64,000 nucleotides of DNA from positions 1-64,000 of the forward strand of contig CAZNYK010000001.1 of the NCBI GenBank assembly GCA_964577215.1, read 5' to 3'. Below, piece by piece: positions 34,576-43,390 of this stretch (its first letter is position 1; every line of letters starts with the position of its first letter). The notes below the pieces were generated by a model. It had not been told where the DNA came from. It did no database searches and saw only the letters and a list, made by a program, of their open reading frames with translations. The stretch comes from UBA2329 sp964577215. GTDB lineage: Bacteria > Bacteroidota > Bacteroidia > Chitinophagales > Saprospiraceae. The translations under genes were made by a program, and so were the position numbers.

Positions 34576-36414
34576 ATGTGCGGCATTTGCGGCATTATTC
34601 ATTCCAATAACGAATCCACTGCAGAGGGGCCGGTCCGGCGCATGATGCAAGCCATGAAACACCGGGGGCCCGACGATGAGGGGGTGCTCGTAGAAGGGCC
34701 TGTCGGGCTTGGGTTTGTGCGATTGAGCATTATTGATCTCAGCGCCGCCGGCCATCAGCCCATGATATCCGCCGACGGCCGGTTCGCCATCGTGTTCAAC
34801 GGAGAGATATTCAACTACATTGAACTCCGGGAAGAGTTGAAAACCCTGGGCTATGTCTTCCGAACCCAAACGGACACCGAAGTCCTGCTCAGCGCCTACC
34901 AGGCCTGGGGGCAGGCTATGCTCCACAAGCTCAACGGCATGTGGGCCTTCGTCATCTACGACCGGCAGGAGAAGAAACTCTTCGGAGCGCGGGACCGCTA
35001 CGGGATCAAGCCGTTTTACTACTGTATGGATGGCTCCCGGTTGATCTTCGCTTCTGAAATCCCTCCCATCCTGACGGCCTTGGGCAGAAAGCCCCAGGCG
35101 GATTTACCCTCTGTCTTTGACTTTTTGGTGTTTAACCGTACAGACCAGACCGAACAGACTTTCTTCAGCGAAGTGAAGCGCTTAAACCACGGACACTGCT
35201 TCGAATGGAACGGGCATGGCGAAGGCGCCTTTTCCATCAGGAAATGGTACGATCTGAGAAAGGAGATCAAAAATCCTTTTGAAAGCCCGGAAGAATTTCG
35301 CGAGCTGTTTACCTCCAGCGTGGGCTTGCGCCTTCGAAGCGATGTGCCCGTAGGCGTATGCCTGAGCGGCGGCCTAGACTCCTCCAGCATTGTCTCGGTA
35401 TTGCTCAAATCCTTCGGCATGGAGGATATAAACACCTTCACGGCCATCTACGGGAAAGGGGTATTTGGCGACGAGACAGACTTCACCGACCTGTTCCGGA
35501 AGGATCTGAAGAACATGTACTTCACCCGGCCAAATGAAAACACCCTCCTGGACGATATTGACGCCTTTGTGAGGGCGCATGCCGAGCCGGTGCCCAGCAC
35601 CAGCCCCTATGCGCATTTCAAGGTAATGGAACTGGCGCGCGATCACGTAACCGTTACCCTCGACGGGCAAGGCGCTGATGAAGAACTGGCCGGCTATCCT
35701 TACTTCTTCGGTTTTTATTTCAAAGAATTGCTGCTTTCAGCCCGCCTGGGTGCTTTGGGACATCAAATGTATCATTACTGGCGGGAGCACCGGTCTATGT
35801 GGGGGTTCAAAAGTATGTCGTTTTTCCTCTTGCCGACGCAGTGGCGCATCCGCTCCATGGCCATGAGAAAAGGATATCTGGACGGGGCATTCTTCCACGA
35901 TTTCCAACCTTCAGACGATTCTGTGGCAGGGAAATTATATGGGTCCAACAGCCTCCGGGAATCTTTGATCAACCACTTCGAATACAAGCTGGAGCATTTA
36001 TTGAAGTGGGAAGACCGCAACTCCATGTGGTTCTCCCTTGAATCCAGGGTGCCTTTCTTAGATTATCGCCTGGTAGAACGCACCTTGGCCACGCCTACCG
36101 AAATGATCCTCGATCGCGGGGTGACCAAGCATATTCTGAGGGAAGCCATGAAGGATATTTTACCCGAAGCCATCCGCCAGCGAAAAGATAAAATCGGTTT
36201 TGAAACGCCCCAGGCCGACTGGTTTCGCACACCTGCTTTCCAGGGATACATTCGCGAATTGCTATCCTCTTCTTCTTTTGCCTCCAGGGGTATAGTAGAT
36301 GTAAAGAAAATACAGGATATCCTTGAAAAGCACATGCAGGGGAAAGCCAATTACGGGAATGAACTATGGAAATGTATTCACCTCGAAAACTGGTACAGGC
36401 AATTTATTGATTGA
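34576..36414 (+). CDS. Asparagine synthase (glutamine-hydrolysing), AsnB-like
   Basis: A 612-residue glutamine-dependent amidotransferase. The N-terminus MCGICGIIH exposes the Cys2 nucleophile, and the Ntn domain has MKHRGPDDEG and FNGEIFNY. The synthetase domain has the PP-loop SGGLDSSS at residues 264-271. Homologues inside polysaccharide loci (WbpS and WbtH types) convert hexuronic acids to uronamides rather than making free asparagine. A wecB/wecC pair farther along would supply the uronic acid. It is one of three such proteins in the locus and one of two with a complete active site. Confidence 0.9.
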   Translation: MCGICGIIHSNNESTAEGPVRRMMQAMKHRGPDDEGVLVEGPVGLGFVRLSIIDLSAAGHQPMISADGRFAIVFNGEIFNYIELREELKTLGYVFRTQTDTEVLLSAYQAWGQAMLHKLNGMWAFVIYDRQEKKLFGARDRYGIKPFYYCMDGSRLIFASEIPPILTALGRKPQADLPSVFDFLVFNRTDQTEQTFFSEVKRLNHGHCFEWNGHGEGAFSIRKWYDLRKEIKNPFESPEEFRELFTSSVGLRLRSDVPVGVCLSGGLDSSSIVSVLLKSFGMEDINTFTAIYGKGVFGDETDFTDLFRKDLKNMYFTRPNENTLLDDIDAFVRAHAEPVPSTSPYAHFKVMELARDHVTVTLDGQGADEELAGYPYFFGFYFKELLLSARLGALGHQMYHYWREHRSMWGFKSMSFFLLPTQWRIRSMAMRKGYLDGAFFHDFQPSDDSVAGKLYGSNSLRESLINHFEYKLEHLLKWEDRNSMWFSLESRVPFLDYRLVERTLATPTEMILDRGVTKHILREAMKDILPEAIRQRKDKIGFETPQADWFRTPAFQGYIRELLSSSSFASRGIVDVKKIQDILEKHMQGKANYGNELWKCIHLENWYRQFID

Positions 36415-36438
36415 AATGCGCAGAAATTGAACAGCGGC

Positions 36439-37449
36439 ATGAAAATACTCCGGGGCACAGAAGAAATAGGCAGGGAAAGATGGCTTGACCTGCTACAGGA
36501 GAGCGAATTTGCCTCTCCTTTCCAAAGTCCCGATTTTCTCGATTTTTTCCATTCGGTATCCGGGCGGCAATCAGCTGAAGTGTATGCGGTGGAAGAAGGC
36601 GGCAAGCTCCTGTCTCTTTGTGTGACAACTATGCAAAAAGAAGACGGCGTGAAGGGCTTTTTCTCCCGCCGGGCTATTATTTACGGAGGTCCCTTGTTAA
36701 AAAGCGACGGCGCGGTTTCTGCCTGGCAGGAATTGCTCAAAGCCATGGAAGAGCACTTGTCCCGGCGCGTGATCTATGCAGAAGTGCGCAACTATCACGA
36801 TTACCAGGCTCTTTTTCCTGTGTATGGATCGGGGAATTGGAGTTACCTGCCTTATGTGAATTTACAACTTCGGCTTAAGGGAAGGTCCCTGGAGGAAATT
36901 ATGTCTGCAATGCGATACAACCGGAGAAGGGAAATCCGGCAAACCCTGGCCGAAGGCGCTGCCTGCCGTCTGGCCCGTACAGAAGAGGAAATCAGGGATT
37001 TATACCATATCCTTGCGACGCTTTATGCGGAAAGAGTGAAAGTCCCCTTGCCGGGCTACGAATACTTCAGGCAGCTCTATCATTCGCCCTGTGGAAGAGT
37101 TTTTGTAGTCAAACACGGCGAAACCGTAATAGGGGGCGCCTTTTGCCTTGTGCTGGAAAGCCGGGGTATATATACGCTGTACTATTGCGGCCTGCGCAAT
37201 TATCACAAAAAGATATTTCCCACCCATTTGGCCGTAGCAAGCGCTATCGAGTTCGGGCTGGAGAACGGGCTGCAACTGCTCGACTTCATGGGGGCCGGGC
37301 TGAAAGACGAACCTTACGGCGTGCGGCAATACAAGGCAGAATTCGGGGGAGAGCTGGTAGAGCATGGCCGCTTTATCAAAATCTTCAACCCCGCGCTCTA
37401 TAAAGTGGGCAAATGGGGGCTTGCAGCTCTGAAAACCCTTAAATCCTGA
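36439..37449 (+). CDS. FemAB/GNAT-fold transferase, second of two
   Basis: A 336-residue protein related to the one at 33343. Signature parts are ILRGTEEIGRERWLDLLQESEFASPFQSPDFLDFF, the MRYNRRREIRQTLAEGA helix and the C-terminal GAGLKDEPYGVRQYKAEFGGELVEHGRF. These match FemAB or BioF2-like acyltransferases. An in-frame TTG lies four codons upstream, but the ATG at 36439 is preferred. It is 24 bp after the asnB gene and 1 bp before the next, so the three are probably co-translated. Confidence 0.78.
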   Translation: MKILRGTEEIGRERWLDLLQESEFASPFQSPDFLDFFHSVSGRQSAEVYAVEEGGKLLSLCVTTMQKEDGVKGFFSRRAIIYGGPLLKSDGAVSAWQELLKAMEEHLSRRVIYAEVRNYHDYQALFPVYGSGNWSYLPYVNLQLRLKGRSLEEIMSAMRYNRRREIRQTLAEGAACRLARTEEEIRDLYHILATLYAERVKVPLPGYEYFRQLYHSPCGRVFVVKHGETVIGGAFCLVLESRGIYTLYYCGLRNYHKKIFPTHLAVASAIEFGLENGLQLLDFMGAGLKDEPYGVRQYKAEFGGELVEHGRFIKIFNPALYKVGKWGLAALKTLKS

Positions 37450-37450
37450 T

Positions 37451-38542
37451 ATGAATTTCCTGGTTGACATCGGCCATCCGGCGCATGTGCACCTGTTTCG
37501 CAACCTGTACAAGGAGCTGAAGCAAAGTGGGCACGAAGTGATCATAAGCGTAAAGAGCATACCCATTGCCCATAAATTGCTGGATTTATATGGAATTCCA
37601 TTCTATGACATAGGCGCGAAATCAGATGGACTATTGGGCAAGTTCAGCGATCAGTTCCGGTTCGGCGCCGCCATCTGGCGCCTATGCCGCAAACACCGCA
37701 TCGATATAGCTTTAGGCAGCAGCATCAGCATAGCGCACGTTTCGCGGCTCAGCCCGGTCAAGTCTTTTGTTTTCGACGACGACGACAGCGCCGTGCAACC
37801 CCTGATGGCAAGGTTCGGCCATCCTTTCGCCGATCACGTCATTTCTCCCAACGTGCTGGATTTCGAGCGAAAGAAACCCCACCAACTCACCTATCCCGGT
37901 TACCACGAGTTGGCTTACCTTCACCCCAACCGCTTCAAGCCGGATCCTTCGGTGCTGGAAGAAGCGGGGCTTAAGCCGGGGGAGCCTTTCTTCCTGATGC
38001 GTTTCAACGCTTTTAAAGCGCATCACGATGTGGGCGTTTCGGGCTTGTCTATCGAACAAAAGCGATGGCTCGTGCAGCGCTTAGCCAAGGAGGGCAAGGT
38101 GATCATCACTACCGAACGCCATATAGACGATGAATTTTTACCTTACCAGATCAAGGTATCTCCCGAAAAAGCGCACTCGCTTTTGTATTACGCCAACATG
38201 CTCATAGGAGACAGCCAGACGATGACCTCCGAAGCAGCAGTACTGGGCACGCCTTCCCTGCGATGCAACAGTTTTGCCGGCCGTATCTCCTACCTGGAAG
38301 AAGAAGAAAAAAAATACGAACTAACGTATGCATTTTTGCCCTCTCAATTTGAGGCTTTACAACTCAAGCTGGAAGAACTCCTGTCCCGCTCCAACCTGAA
38401 AGGGGAATGGGCGGAAAGGCGCAGGCGATTGCTTGAGGATAAAATAGACGTCACCGCTTTTATGGTGTGGTTATTGGAAAACTACCCGGAAAGTTTCCGC
38501 AAGGCCAAAACGAATCCGGAACTTTTTGATCAATTCAAATAA
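37451..38542 (+). CDS. DUF354 family protein, GT-B-like
   Basis: A 363-residue DUF354 protein with a GT-B-like two-domain fold. The N-terminus MNFLVDIGHPAHVHLFRNLYKELKQSGHEVIIS is diagnostic. The second half has the segment GDSQTMTSEAAVLGTPSLRCNSFAGRISYLEE, which resembles the nucleotide-sugar site of epimerases and glycosyltransferases. DUF354 genes are frequent in polysaccharide loci next to wecB. Here the stop codon directly abuts the wecB ATG. The enzymatic role is not established. Confidence 0.85.
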   Translation: MNFLVDIGHPAHVHLFRNLYKELKQSGHEVIISVKSIPIAHKLLDLYGIPFYDIGAKSDGLLGKFSDQFRFGAAIWRLCRKHRIDIALGSSISIAHVSRLSPVKSFVFDDDDSAVQPLMARFGHPFADHVISPNVLDFERKKPHQLTYPGYHELAYLHPNRFKPDPSVLEEAGLKPGEPFFLMRFNAFKAHHDVGVSGLSIEQKRWLVQRLAKEGKVIITTERHIDDEFLPYQIKVSPEKAHSLLYYANMLIGDSQTMTSEAAVLGTPSLRCNSFAGRISYLEEEEKKYELTYAFLPSQFEALQLKLEELLSRSNLKGEWAERRRRLLEDKIDVTAFMVWLLENYPESFRKAKTNPELFDQFK

Positions 38543-39691
38543 ATGCCTTTTCCCATGCGCATTACCCTCGTTGCCGGCGCGCGACCCAACTTCATGAAAG
38601 TAGCGCCGGTCATCCGCGCCATCGAAGCCTTCAACCGGGAGGCAGGCGAGCCGGCGATTCACTTTCGCCTGGTACATACCGGGCAACATTACGACAAGAA
38701 TCTCAGCCAAACTTTTTTTGATGAGTTGGGCATACCCGCCCCTGACAACAACCTGGAAGCAGGCTCGGGAACCCAGGCCGAACAAACGGCAGCCATTATG
38801 GTGGGGTTCGAACAGGAACTCATGCAGTACCGGCCTGATGTGGTGCTGGTGGTGGGCGATGTGACTTCCACCATGGCCTGTGCCATCGCCTCCAAAAAAC
38901 TTTGCATTGACGTAGCTCACGTGGAGGCAGGGATCCGCTCCGGCGACCGCACCATGCCGGAGGAGATCAACCGCATGGTGACAGATGCCATAACCGATCA
39001 TTTCTTTACTACCACGGAATGGGCGGGCGATAATTTGCTGCGGGAAGGCGCCGATCCGGAGCATATTCACCTGGTGGGAAACACCATGATAGATACCTTG
39101 CTGGCCAACGAATCGCGGTTCCGCCCCCCTGCCCTGTGGCAGGAAAAGCGGCTGCAACCCGGGGCTTACTTCGTACTGACCCTGCACCGCCCCGCCAACG
39201 TGGACCAGGAGAAAAAGTTTATTGACCTCATGCAGGAAATCACCCGCAATGCCGCGGGGTTGCCCATCGTTTTTCCGGTTCATCCCCGTACGGCAAAAGT
39301 TTTACAACACCTGACCATAGAGTATCCGGGCTTGATCTGTTGCGAGCCATTGGGCTACCTGGAGTTTAATTACTTGGTAAAACACGCAAAGGGAGTCATT
39401 ACCGACTCTGGGGGCATCACCGAGGAAACGACCGTAATGGGCGTCCCCTGCCTGACCCTCCGGGATACTACAGAGAGACCGGAAACCGTCAGCATCGGCA
39501 CCAATGAACTCATTGGAACCGATCCCAAAGCGTTGGAGCGCCCTATGAAAAAAATATTGGCCGGCGAGTGGAAAAAAGGCGCCATACCGCCGCTGTGGGA
39601 TGGGCGTACCGCCGGCCGGATAGTGGAAAAACTGGGTTTTCTTTACGGGATCGTAAAGTATGTTCCGGAATACGACACTTTGTCAGAATAA
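38543..39691 (+). CDS. wecB: UDP-N-acetylglucosamine 2-epimerase (non-hydrolysing)
   Basis: A 382-residue enzyme that interconverts UDP-GlcNAc and UDP-ManNAc. Visible motifs are VAGARPNFMKVAPV, HTGQHYDKNLSQTFFDELGIP, VEAGIRSGDRTMPEEINRMVTD and VGNTMIDTL, followed by the C-terminal TDSGGITEETTVMGVPCLTLR. The GNTMID form marks the WecB branch, unlike the second epimerase at 56275. With the dehydrogenase at 41621 it would make UDP-ManNAcA. The start ATG directly follows the upstream stop; an alternative ATG at 38555 gives the more usual MRITLVAGARP. Confidence 0.93.
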   Translation: MPFPMRITLVAGARPNFMKVAPVIRAIEAFNREAGEPAIHFRLVHTGQHYDKNLSQTFFDELGIPAPDNNLEAGSGTQAEQTAAIMVGFEQELMQYRPDVVLVVGDVTSTMACAIASKKLCIDVAHVEAGIRSGDRTMPEEINRMVTDAITDHFFTTTEWAGDNLLREGADPEHIHLVGNTMIDTLLANESRFRPPALWQEKRLQPGAYFVLTLHRPANVDQEKKFIDLMQEITRNAAGLPIVFPVHPRTAKVLQHLTIEYPGLICCEPLGYLEFNYLVKHAKGVITDSGGITEETTVMGVPCLTLRDTTERPETVSIGTNELIGTDPKALERPMKKILAGEWKKGAIPPLWDGRTAGRIVEKLGFLYGIVKYVPEYDTLSE

Positions 39692-39712
39692 GCCCCCAAA
39701 AAGAGGTACACC

Positions 39713-41593
39713 ATGTGCGGAATTGTAGGTCTATATCATAAAAATCCCTTGGCGATCAACCCGTCCCTGTTGAAAAAAATGGGCGACACCCTGAGTCACC
39801 GGGGCCCGGACGACGAGGGTTCCTTCATCGACAACCGCGTAGGTTTATACCACAAGAGATTGTCTATCATTGATCTTTCCGCAGGCCACCAGCCCATGAC
39901 CGATGGGGATATCACCATTGTTTTCAACGGCGAGATTTACAATTACATCGAATTGCGGCAGATGCTTGCCCGGCAGGGGCATGTGTTTAAAACCCATTCC
40001 GATACGGAGGTCATCCTGAAAATGTACCGCGAATACGGCATGGACGCTGTATCTCAGCTCAACGGGATGTTTGCCTTTCTGCTCTATGACAAAGGCCGGA
40101 ATGTTTTGGCTGCGGCGAGAGACCATTTCGGCATTAAACCGTTGTATTTTTTCCAGGACCGCGATAAGATCATCTTCGCCTCCGAGATCAAGGCCATCCT
40201 TTCTCATCCCGAAGTGCCGGCAAAATTGGACCGGGATGCGCTCAACGAATATCTGACCTTCCAATTCGTCCTGGGAGAAAACACCCTCTTTGAAGGAATA
40301 AAAAAGTTGCTGCCGGGCCACTACCAGGTCATGGATTTGTCGAACAACCGCAACCGTTTAGTTAAATTTTGGGAACCGAATTTCAAGGTGGATCCTCATC
40401 ATACGGAGGAGTACTTTGTTTACGAATTGCAGCGCCTGCTCGAAGACGCTGTGAAAATACAGTTGCGCAGCGATGTGCCCTTCGGCGCTTACCTGAGCGG
40501 CGGTATCGACTCCAGCGTAGTGTCCATTTTAGCCTCGCGGCATACGCCCGCGGGTTTGAAGACCTTTACCGGCGCCTTTCGCGAGGGCCCGGAATACGAT
40601 GAGACCGCCTATGCGCGCATCGCGGCAGATCACTGCAAAGCCGAAATGCACACCGTGTATCCCACGGAGCAGGATTTTATCGATCTGCTGCCAAAGCTCA
40701 TATACCATATGGACGAGCCGGTGGCCGGCCCCGGCCTGTTCCCGCAATATGTGGTTTCACGGCTGGCCTCCCGGAACGTCAAGGTTGTGCTCGGCGGCCA
40801 GGGAGGCGATGAAATCTTCGGAGGATATACGCGTTATGTGGTGGCGTACCTCGAACAGGCCATCAAAGGCGCCATATACGAAACCAATGACGAGGGGGAG
40901 CATGTCGTATCCCTGAAGTCCATTCTGCCCAACCTTCCCAGTTTGCGGCAATACGGCCCTATGATCAGGGATTTTTGGAAAAAAGGAGTCTTTGAGGATA
41001 TGGACCGCCGGTATTTCCACCTCATTGACCGCAGCGAAGGCGCCCTGGCCCTCTTTTCCGGCGATTTTCAGCAGCAATACGACCGGGAAAAGATTTTCGC
41101 CAGCTTCCAGAACTTGTTCAACCACCCCGATACCCAATCGTATTTCAACAAGATGACCCACTTCGACATGTTCGGCAGCTTGCCCGCTTTGCTTCAGGTG
41201 GAAGACAGGGTAAGCATGGCGGTCTCCTTAGAGTCGCGGGTTCCCTTGCTGGACAGAAGGATCGTGGATCTCGTTTCCAGCATGCCCGTGCGGATGAAGT
41301 TCAAGGGGGGTGAGATGAAATACATCATGAAACTGGCATCCGGGAATATTTTGCCGAAGCAGATAATTGAACGAAAAGACAAAATGGGGTTTCCCGTGCC
41401 GCTTCAGATATGGGCCAAGTCGGGGGCTTCCGATTTTGTAAAGGATGTGTTGCTGTCCCAATCTTGCAGGAATCGTGGTATATTTGACATGGCTGCGCTG
41501 GAAGGGCTCATCGGCAACGAGCGCGCTTTCGGCAGGACGCTTTGGGGCGCACTGTGTATCGAGCTGTGGTTCCGGCAATTCATTGACAATTGA
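39713..41593 (+). CDS. Asparagine synthase (glutamine-hydrolysing), AsnB-like
   Basis: A 626-residue complete AsnB-type amidotransferase. MCGIVGLYH gives Cys2, followed by LSHRGPDDEGSF and FNGEIYNYIE. The synthetase PP-loop is SGGIDSS at residues 262-268, with a further GGQGGDEIFGGYTRY motif. The gene lies exactly between wecB and the wecC-like dehydrogenase. That order suggests it amidates the carboxyl of ManNAcA or a related uronic acid, as WbtH-like proteins are thought to do; this is inference. Spacing is 21 bp upstream and 27 bp downstream. Confidence 0.92.
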   Translation: MCGIVGLYHKNPLAINPSLLKKMGDTLSHRGPDDEGSFIDNRVGLYHKRLSIIDLSAGHQPMTDGDITIVFNGEIYNYIELRQMLARQGHVFKTHSDTEVILKMYREYGMDAVSQLNGMFAFLLYDKGRNVLAAARDHFGIKPLYFFQDRDKIIFASEIKAILSHPEVPAKLDRDALNEYLTFQFVLGENTLFEGIKKLLPGHYQVMDLSNNRNRLVKFWEPNFKVDPHHTEEYFVYELQRLLEDAVKIQLRSDVPFGAYLSGGIDSSVVSILASRHTPAGLKTFTGAFREGPEYDETAYARIAADHCKAEMHTVYPTEQDFIDLLPKLIYHMDEPVAGPGLFPQYVVSRLASRNVKVVLGGQGGDEIFGGYTRYVVAYLEQAIKGAIYETNDEGEHVVSLKSILPNLPSLRQYGPMIRDFWKKGVFEDMDRRYFHLIDRSEGALALFSGDFQQQYDREKIFASFQNLFNHPDTQSYFNKMTHFDMFGSLPALLQVEDRVSMAVSLESRVPLLDRRIVDLVSSMPVRMKFKGGEMKYIMKLASGNILPKQIIERKDKMGFPVPLQIWAKSGASDFVKDVLLSQSCRNRGIFDMAALEGLIGNERAFGRTLWGALCIELWFRQFIDN

Positions 41594-41620
41594 ATCATCT
41601 GATAACCAACCTTTAGCATC

Positions 41621-43357
41621 ATGAAAATCAAATTGAATCCGCACAAGGAGTTTGACTGGAAAGTAGAAAAGATCGGCGTAGTCGGCCCCGGTATCGTGGG
41701 CATGCCCATGGCAGCGCTGCTGGCCAATGCCCGCATCAGGATAGGCACAGACGCGCCGGCAAAAGTCCTGGTCGTACAGCGGAATTCCACTAACTCCGGG
41801 TGGAAAGTCGACGCCATCAATGCCGGAAAATCCGTGATCGGCGGCATAGAACCGGGATTGGACGACGTAGTACGGGAATGCGTGGCCGAAGGCATTCTGT
41901 CTGCCACCCATGATTTCACTCACCTGGCCGACGCAGACGTCATACTCGTATGTGTACAAACAGATAAAAAAGGTTTTGAACCTGACTACGGCCCCATGTT
42001 CGGCGCATTGACTTCCCTGGCGGAGGCTTTACAAAAGAAACCCGCCCATAAAACGCCTTTGGTCGTATTTGAATCCACGCTGGCGCCTTCCACCATGACC
42101 ACCCTGATGCGCGAACATTTCGAGCGGTATGGGTTGATAGAGGGCGAAGATATTTTGCTGGGCAACAGCCCCAACCGCGTCATGCCCGGCCGCTTGGTGG
42201 AGAGAGTCACCCAGTCCGACAAATTAGTGGCCGGCCTTCATCCCGAAACGCCGCGCATGATCAAAGCCATCTACAGCCACATCGTGACGCAGGGAACGCT
42301 TCACCAGACGAACAGCATGACGGCCGAGGTGGTCAAAACGCTTGAAAATGCCTACCGCGACGTGCGCATCGCTTACTCCAGCGAGATCGTGCGCTACTGC
42401 GACGAGCACAATATCGATTTCTATGCCGTCCGGGATCAGATTAACGAACGGCTGGCGCAAAGCGACAGCGCTTCCACCGACCCCAACGCTGTTCCCAGCG
42501 GCGGAATCCTCATACCCATGGTCGGCGTAGGGGGGCACTGCCTGCCCAAAGACGGCATCCTGCTGTGGTGGCGCCGCATTGAGAGCGGGGCGGATACATC
42601 GAGCAGCCTGATCATAAAATCACGCGTCATCAATGACGAATCGCCGGCGGAAACCATTCGCCTGGCCGAACGCAGTTTTGGAAGTCTCAACGGCAAAAAC
42701 GTAGCGGTGCTGGGCACGGCCTATCGTTTCAACTCTGAAGATACCCGCAATTCACCCTCTATCGCCCTGGCCTTGCAACTAATGGAAAAAGGTTGTACGG
42801 TCACCCTGCACGATCCATATGTGAAACCCGACGACCAGAATTTGCTTCATTTCAAAGTGAACCGGCATTTCACCAATGATGCCGCACAAGCCGTGGCAGA
42901 AGCCGACTACATCTTCTTCGGCACCGCGCACCGGAATTACATGGAGGGCATTACCGGCATCCTCCAGCAAGCCGGCAAGCTCAAGGGCGTCGTGGATGCC
43001 TGCAATTTGTTCACCCGCGAGAGCATCGAGTCCAAAGGTATCGGATACGCCGGTATCGGCAGGGGCTTGCAGGCGCCTTCGCCGGAGTTTATCGATTTTG
43101 CATATAAAGGCTTCCGCGCTATGGAAAGAGGGCTGGCTAATGAAGTGGAAGCTGTCATCGGTTTTTTAAACGACCACTATGTGAGCGAGGCCTTCAACGC
43201 AGTGAAGTTTGAAGAAGTGCAGCGCCTGGCCGGCAGTTGCAATACCGGCTGCGAAATCGCCGAACCCGGACCGGTAGCGCCTTTAACTGCCTACCATGGA
43301 TTTCGGCCCCGCCTGGTAGAGTGTGCACAAAGCCTTTATACAACTGCCGGCAAATAG
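41621..43357 (+). CDS. Nucleotide-sugar 6-dehydrogenase, WecC-like, with extra C-terminus
   Basis: UDP-ManNAc or UDP-GlcNAc 6-dehydrogenase of 578 residues, which oxidises C6 twice to give a uronic acid. The NAD site is IGVVGPGIVGMPMAALL, and the middle domain has TAEVVKTLENAYRDVRIAYSSE. The catalytic cysteine is Cys307 in GVGGHCLPKD. The C-terminal UDP-binding domain ends near residue 478. The remaining ~100 residues, including GSCNTGCEI, are not part of the usual ~430-residue enzyme. With wecB two genes upstream it would make UDP-ManNAcA. Acting on UDP-GlcNAc to feed the WlbA-like route is the alternative. Confidence 0.88.
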   Translation: MKIKLNPHKEFDWKVEKIGVVGPGIVGMPMAALLANARIRIGTDAPAKVLVVQRNSTNSGWKVDAINAGKSVIGGIEPGLDDVVRECVAEGILSATHDFTHLADADVILVCVQTDKKGFEPDYGPMFGALTSLAEALQKKPAHKTPLVVFESTLAPSTMTTLMREHFERYGLIEGEDILLGNSPNRVMPGRLVERVTQSDKLVAGLHPETPRMIKAIYSHIVTQGTLHQTNSMTAEVVKTLENAYRDVRIAYSSEIVRYCDEHNIDFYAVRDQINERLAQSDSASTDPNAVPSGGILIPMVGVGGHCLPKDGILLWWRRIESGADTSSSLIIKSRVINDESPAETIRLAERSFGSLNGKNVAVLGTAYRFNSEDTRNSPSIALALQLMEKGCTVTLHDPYVKPDDQNLLHFKVNRHFTNDAAQAVAEADYIFFGTAHRNYMEGITGILQQAGKLKGVVDACNLFTRESIESKGIGYAGIGRGLQAPSPEFIDFAYKGFRAMERGLANEVEAVIGFLNDHYVSEAFNAVKFEEVQRLAGSCNTGCEIAEPGPVAPLTAYHGFRPRLVECAQSLYTTAGK

Positions 43358-43390
43358 GACGGCTTTTTCAAACCGGAAAACGATCGTAGC

